64,000 bases of DNA from Erysipelotrichaceae bacterium NK3D112. GTDB taxonomy: Bacteria > Bacillota_I > Bacilli_A > Erysipelotrichales > Erysipelotrichaceae. Within the stretch, counting starts at the first letter, position 1; each line of letters starts with the position of its first letter. The position numbers were made by a program, and so were the translations under genes. Positions 59,222 through 64,000 of the stretch are shown in pieces. The stretch covers positions 62,001-126,000 of the forward strand of contig JNJQ01000005.1 of NCBI GenBank assembly GCA_000701725.1, in the 5' to 3' direction. A model generated the notes under the pieces. The model saw only the letters and a list, made by a program, of their open reading frames with translations, was not told the origin of the DNA and searched no databases.

Positions 59222-60583
59222 ATGGCAGGCAAGCTGAATAAAGAAGCGAGTGCGGTTGAAAGTTTTGCCAAAGGAGATCTTTACACGAAACTTTCGGCAG
59301 TATTCATGGGGGCCGGCCTGATCGGCCATAAACAGATTGCCAAAGGCATTCTGATTCTGCTTTGCGAAATTGCATGGGTCATCTATATGATCCGTACCGG
59401 TATTCACAGTATTGCCCTTTTACCGAGTCTTGGCGATTCGGCGCAGGAAAAAGTCTGGAATGAGGCAAAGCAGATTTACGAATACACAGCCGGAGACAAT
59501 TCACAGCAGATTCTGCTGTATGGTGTGGTGGCGCTGTTTGTTGTCGCCGCGATTGTGGTGTTATGGATTCTTCAGATGAAGCATTCATACAAAATGCAGA
59601 AGAAGATTGAAAACGGAGAACATGTGCCGACATTCAAAGAGGATATCATCAGCCTGTTCAACGGCAATCTTCATATCACCCTGATGACACTTCCGTGTCT
59701 GGGTATTCTGATCTTCAACATTGTTCCGCTGGTTTACATGATTTCGATGGCCTTCACGGAATATTCGAAAGAGAATGAAAAACTGATGCTGTTTGACTGG
59801 AACGGTCTGACCCAGTTCCAGCGTGTCCTCAACATGCAGGGCAACATCGGCAGACAGTTCTGGCATGTATTAGCGTGGACGGTCACATGGGCGATCTTCG
59901 CCACATTCCTGAACTACATTCTCGGCATGATTCTTGCGATGGTGATCAACCGCAAGGATACAAAGGCCAAGGGCTTCTGGAGATTCTGCTTTGTATTGTC
60001 CATCGCGGTTCCCCAGTTCGTTTCCCTGATGATCATGAACATCATGCTGCAGCCAAATGGCGCGGTGAATGTTCTTCTGAGAAATCTCGGCTGGATCGGG
60101 GCAGGCGAGTCGCTGCCGTTCTGGACCAATGTCACATGGGCGAGAGTGACAATCATTATCATCAACCTCTGGGTCGGTATACCTTATACCATGCTGCAGG
60201 TGACAGGCATTCTCCAGAACATCCCCAACGAGCTCTATGAAGCAGCGGAGATGGATGGAGCCGGTCAGGTGACGATCTTCTTCAAGATCACTCTGCCTTA
60301 CATGCTGTTTGTCACGACCCCGTATCTGATCACATCGTTTGTCGGCAATATCAATAACTTCAATGTCATCTATCTGTTATCGGGAGGCGGACCGACCTAT
60401 GTCGGCGACACCGCCGGTCAGACGGATCTGCTTGTCACATGGCTGTACAAGCTGACCATCGATCAGCAGTACTACAACCTTGGCGCGGTCATCGGTATTA
60501 TCACCTTCGTGATCCTGACAATTGTTACACTGGTCACTTACCGCAACTCCGCGTCGTATAAGAATGAGGAGGCGTTCATGTGA
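59222..60583 (+). CDS. Maltodextrin-type ABC transporter permease (MalF/MalC-like)
   Basis: This 453-residue permease has about eight membrane helices, including an N-terminal pair separated from the rest by a roughly 100-residue extracellular region, the arrangement of MalF-type proteins. The EAA loop is ELYEAAEMDGAGQVTIFFKITLPYM. GGAGG lies before the ATG. No ATP-binding subunit is in the operon; such systems commonly use a shared MsmX-type ATPase from elsewhere. Confidence 0.9.
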   Translation: MAGKLNKEASAVESFAKGDLYTKLSAVFMGAGLIGHKQIAKGILILLCEIAWVIYMIRTGIHSIALLPSLGDSAQEKVWNEAKQIYEYTAGDNSQQILLYGVVALFVVAAIVVLWILQMKHSYKMQKKIENGEHVPTFKEDIISLFNGNLHITLMTLPCLGILIFNIVPLVYMISMAFTEYSKENEKLMLFDWNGLTQFQRVLNMQGNIGRQFWHVLAWTVTWAIFATFLNYILGMILAMVINRKDTKAKGFWRFCFVLSIAVPQFVSLMIMNIMLQPNGAVNVLLRNLGWIGAGESLPFWTNVTWARVTIIIINLWVGIPYTMLQVTGILQNIPNELYEAAEMDGAGQVTIFFKITLPYMLFVTTPYLITSFVGNINNFNVIYLLSGGGPTYVGDTAGQTDLLVTWLYKLTIDQQYYNLGAVIGIITFVILTIVTLVTYRNSASYKNEEAFM

Positions 60584-60584
60584 T

Positions 60585-61463
60585 ATGAGTACCATGAAAT
60601 TAAAGAAAAACAAAAGAAGCCCCCGTCTTGTGGCTGTGAATGTGCTGGTTCATATCCTGCTCGCTGTTCTTGCCCTGATCTGGGTGCTGCCGATCTTCTG
60701 GATTGTGCTGACCAGCTTCCGTGCGGAACCGGGTGCCTATACAAGCACCTTCCTCCCGCAGGGTTATACGCTGAACAACTATATCAAGCTGTTCACGGAC
60801 AGAAATGTCCTGAACTTCCCGAAGATGTTCACCAACACACTGATCATCGCGATCGTGACATGCATCTTCTCGACATTCTTCGTGCTCTCGGTGGCATATT
60901 CGCTTTCCAGAATGAGATTCAAGTTCCGTAAGCCGTATATGAACATCGCGATGATTCTGGGACTGTTCCCGGGTTTCATGACCATGGTCGCGCAGTACTT
61001 CCTGCTCAAATCAATGGGCCTGACAGAAGGCAGCTCGATCCGCATCGGTCTGATCATTGTTTATTCCGCATGCACGGGTCTTGGCTTCCAGATTGCCAAA
61101 GGCTACTTTGACACGATTCCCCGCTCCATTGATGAGGCGGCGGTGATGGATGGTGCAACCCAATGGCAGGTGTTCACAAAGATCACGATGCCGCTGGCAA
61201 AACCGATTGTCATCTATACGGTATTGACCTCATTCATCGCACCATGGGTGGACTTCATCTTCGCAAAGGTTCTCTGCCGTGCCAATGCCGACCAGTACAC
61301 GGTCGCAATCGGTCTGTGGAACATGCTGCAGAAGGAATATATCTACCAGTGGTATACATGCTTCGCAGCCGGTGCGGTTGTCATCTCCATCCCGATCGCA
61401 CTGCTCTTCCTGTACATGCAGAGATTCTATGTCGAAGGCGTGTCAGGTGCTGTCAAGGGATGA
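60585..61463 (+). CDS. Maltodextrin-type ABC transporter permease (MalG-like)
   Basis: This 292-residue permease has six membrane helices and the EAA loop IDEAAVMDGATQWQVFTKITMPLAKP. The N terminus (residues 1-15) is basic, typical for MalG. It pairs with the MalF-like subunit. ATG 60585 follows the malF stop by one base with a GAGGAGG about 13 bases upstream. The stop codon overlaps the alpha-amylase start by four bases (ATGA), so transporter and enzyme are made together. Confidence 0.92.
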   Translation: MSTMKLKKNKRSPRLVAVNVLVHILLAVLALIWVLPIFWIVLTSFRAEPGAYTSTFLPQGYTLNNYIKLFTDRNVLNFPKMFTNTLIIAIVTCIFSTFFVLSVAYSLSRMRFKFRKPYMNIAMILGLFPGFMTMVAQYFLLKSMGLTEGSSIRIGLIIVYSACTGLGFQIAKGYFDTIPRSIDEAAVMDGATQWQVFTKITMPLAKPIVIYTVLTSFIAPWVDFIFAKVLCRANADQYTVAIGLWNMLQKEYIYQWYTCFAAGAVVISIPIALLFLYMQRFYVEGVSGAVKG

Positions 61464-63093
61464 GAAAGTCTTTTAAACAATTACTCATATGCACATCGCT
61501 CACGGTGCTTGCCCTGGGCGGATGCACGCAGAAAGATCCAGAAGCAGCAGGCAATCCGTCTGCTGCTTCTTCGGTTCAGATGATGGAGCTGAACAAGGAT
61601 CTTGTGCCGCTGAAAGCGGAAGATGATTATCGCAGCGCGTATGAGATTTTCGTCTATTCATTTGCCGATTCGGATCACGACGGCATCGGCGATCTTCAGG
61701 GCGTCATATCAAAGCTGGATTATATCGAGGACCTGGGCTTCAGTGAAATCTGGCTGATGCCTGTCTGTCCCTCACCGACGTACCATAAATACGATGTGAC
61801 GGATTACAAGGCCATTGATCCGGAATACGGAACCATGGATGACTTCGATCAGCTGATTTCAGAATGCAAAAAACGCAATATCGAAGTGATCGTCGATCTG
61901 GTTCTCAATCATACTTCCACATCGCATGAATGGTTCACACAGGCACACGAATATCTGAAAGAACTGCCGGATGACTGGGGTGCTTCCGCAGACTATTGTC
62001 CGTATTTTGACTATTACAATTTCACCAGGGATGCGGGTGACGGCTATTCGCCGCTGGCGGATACCAACTGGTATTACGAGGCGCGCTTCTGGTCGGAAAT
62101 GCCGGATCTGAATCTGGACAGTGAGAAAGTCAGAAGTGAATTCAGCGATATCATGAAATTCTGGCTGGACCATGGCGTGCATGGCTTCCGTCTGGACGCG
62201 GTGACTTCCTATTACACCGGCAACAATGAAAGAAACATTGAATTCCTGGACTGGCTGGTCCATGAAGGCAAGAGGATTGATCCTTCCTGCTATTTTGTGG
62301 CGGAAGGCTGGACGGACCGCAAAACCTTTGCGATGTATTATCAGTCAGGCATTGATTCGATGTTTGACTTCTCCTTCGCAAACAATGACGGTGTGATTGC
62401 CCAGGTGGTCAAAGGCTATGATGCCAAGGCTTATGGCGAATCGCAGGTCAGGGAACAGGAACTGTTCTCCTCATACAGTGAAAACTATATCAACGCGCCG
62501 TTCTATACCAACCATGACATGGCCAGAAGCGCCGGCTATTATCCCGATGACGACGGATCAAAAGTCAAAACAGCGATGGCGATGAATCTGTTCATGAGCG
62601 GAAATGCATTTGTCTATTACGGCGAGGAGCTTGGCATGAAGGGCTCGGGACGCGATGAAAACAAGCGTGCGCCGATGTACTGGAGTTCAGATCCCGAAGC
62701 ACAGGGCATGTGCAGCGGTCCCATTGACATGGAGGAAGTGACCATGATCTATCCTTCTTATGAGGAAAGCAAGGATGATCCGCTCAGCATCTATAACTAT
62801 GTGAAACAGGCACTGAAAATCCGCAATTCCTTCCCGTCGATCAGCCATGGAAACGTGGAAGTGGCATATGACTTATGCCATGACAGAATCTGCGCCTATA
62901 CAAAAGAATATGAAAATGAGAAAGTATTGATTGTATGGAATCTTGGCGGCGCCAAGGCGGATACAGACCTTTCATCCATGGCCGAATTCAACACGCTCAA
63001 GGCAGTGCTCAATACCAATGAGGAGAAGATCACACTGGATGGAAACACGCTCTCTATGCCCGCATGGAGCGTTGCGGTAATCGGTATGGAATG

Positions 63094-63094
<1 letters not shown>
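61460..63094 (+). CDS. GH13 alpha-amylase lipoprotein
   Basis: This 544-residue protein has a signal peptide and a lipobox LGGC with Cys22, so it is anchored on the outer side of the membrane. It is a GH13 (alpha-amylase) enzyme: EIFVYSFADSDHDGIGDLQGV (start of the barrel), DLVLNHTS (region I), GFRLDAVT with the nucleophile Asp (II), VAEGW with the acid/base Glu (III) and TNHDMARS with the transition-state Asp (IV). It would break starch fragments into malto-oligosaccharides for the ABC transporter. It overlaps the MalG-like gene and the HAD gene, so it lies fully in the operon. Confidence 0.93.

Positions 63095-64000
<906 letters not shown>

Overview
This window reads as chromosome of a low-to-mid-GC Gram-positive bacterium (Bacillota), probably an anaerobic gut-type lineage such as the Erysipelotrichaceae or a neighbour. 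The signs are strong AGGAGG ribosome sites, two T-box leaders, a CIRCE element, LacI- and RpiR-type sugar regulators, a sucrose PTS, a clostridial-type pyrBI pair and a B12-dependent methionine synthase in split, minimal form. The taxonomic placement is inference. I see no phage, insertion sequence or CRISPR array; coding density is high and operons are tight, with many ATGA overlaps.

Layout. 1-1.8 kb: end of purF, then a cobalamin riboswitch controlling a DUF4430 surface protein and an ECF S component (B12 uptake). 1.8-6.9 kb (minus): metA-metF-activation protein-metH, a methionine operon behind a long structured leader and divergent from a LysR regulator. 8-12.8 kb: PHP phosphatase, an unknown gene, then a divergent sucrose PTS/fructokinase pair. 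12.8-27.7 kb: a near-complete arginine pathway (argGHCJBDF), carA and a carB fused in frame to dapF, led by ArgR-like sites, an Arg T-box and a 28-codon arginine-containing upstream ORF; then pyrBI behind its own promoter, leader peptide and attenuator. 27.7-43 kb: galE, RpiR regulators, alanine dehydrogenase, an orphan response regulator, a PAP2 phosphatase, a small structured RNA made of regularly spaced hairpins, lgt, a sigma/anti-sigma/DUF4349 operon, ftsH under CIRCE, a DAC-domain protein and two tRNAs. 43-47.4 kb: a second, probably arginine-type T-box in front of an amino-acid ABC transporter, an aminotransferase and a Qnr-like pentapeptide protein. 47.4-52.6 kb (minus): a potassium operon ktrB-ktrA-unknown-kdpD-kdpE. 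53-56.6 kb: a carboxylesterase and two COG0523 metallochaperone-type GTPases, one with a long His/Asp repeat. 56.6-64 kb: a LacI-controlled maltodextrin-type ABC operon with a lipoprotein alpha-amylase, a HAD phosphatase and the start of a second GH13 enzyme.

The genes form coherent modules: B12 uptake feeds MetH; carbamoyl phosphate from CarAB feeds both ArgF and PyrB; the arginine T-boxes link synthesis with a probable importer; KdpDE here sits with Ktr potassium uptake rather than with KdpFABC. The most unusual items are the hairpin-array RNA at 33.5-33.7 kb, the CarB-DapF fusion in which one expected DapF catalytic cysteine is alanine, the structured metA leader, the pyrBI leader-peptide attenuator and the upstream ORF coupled to argG.
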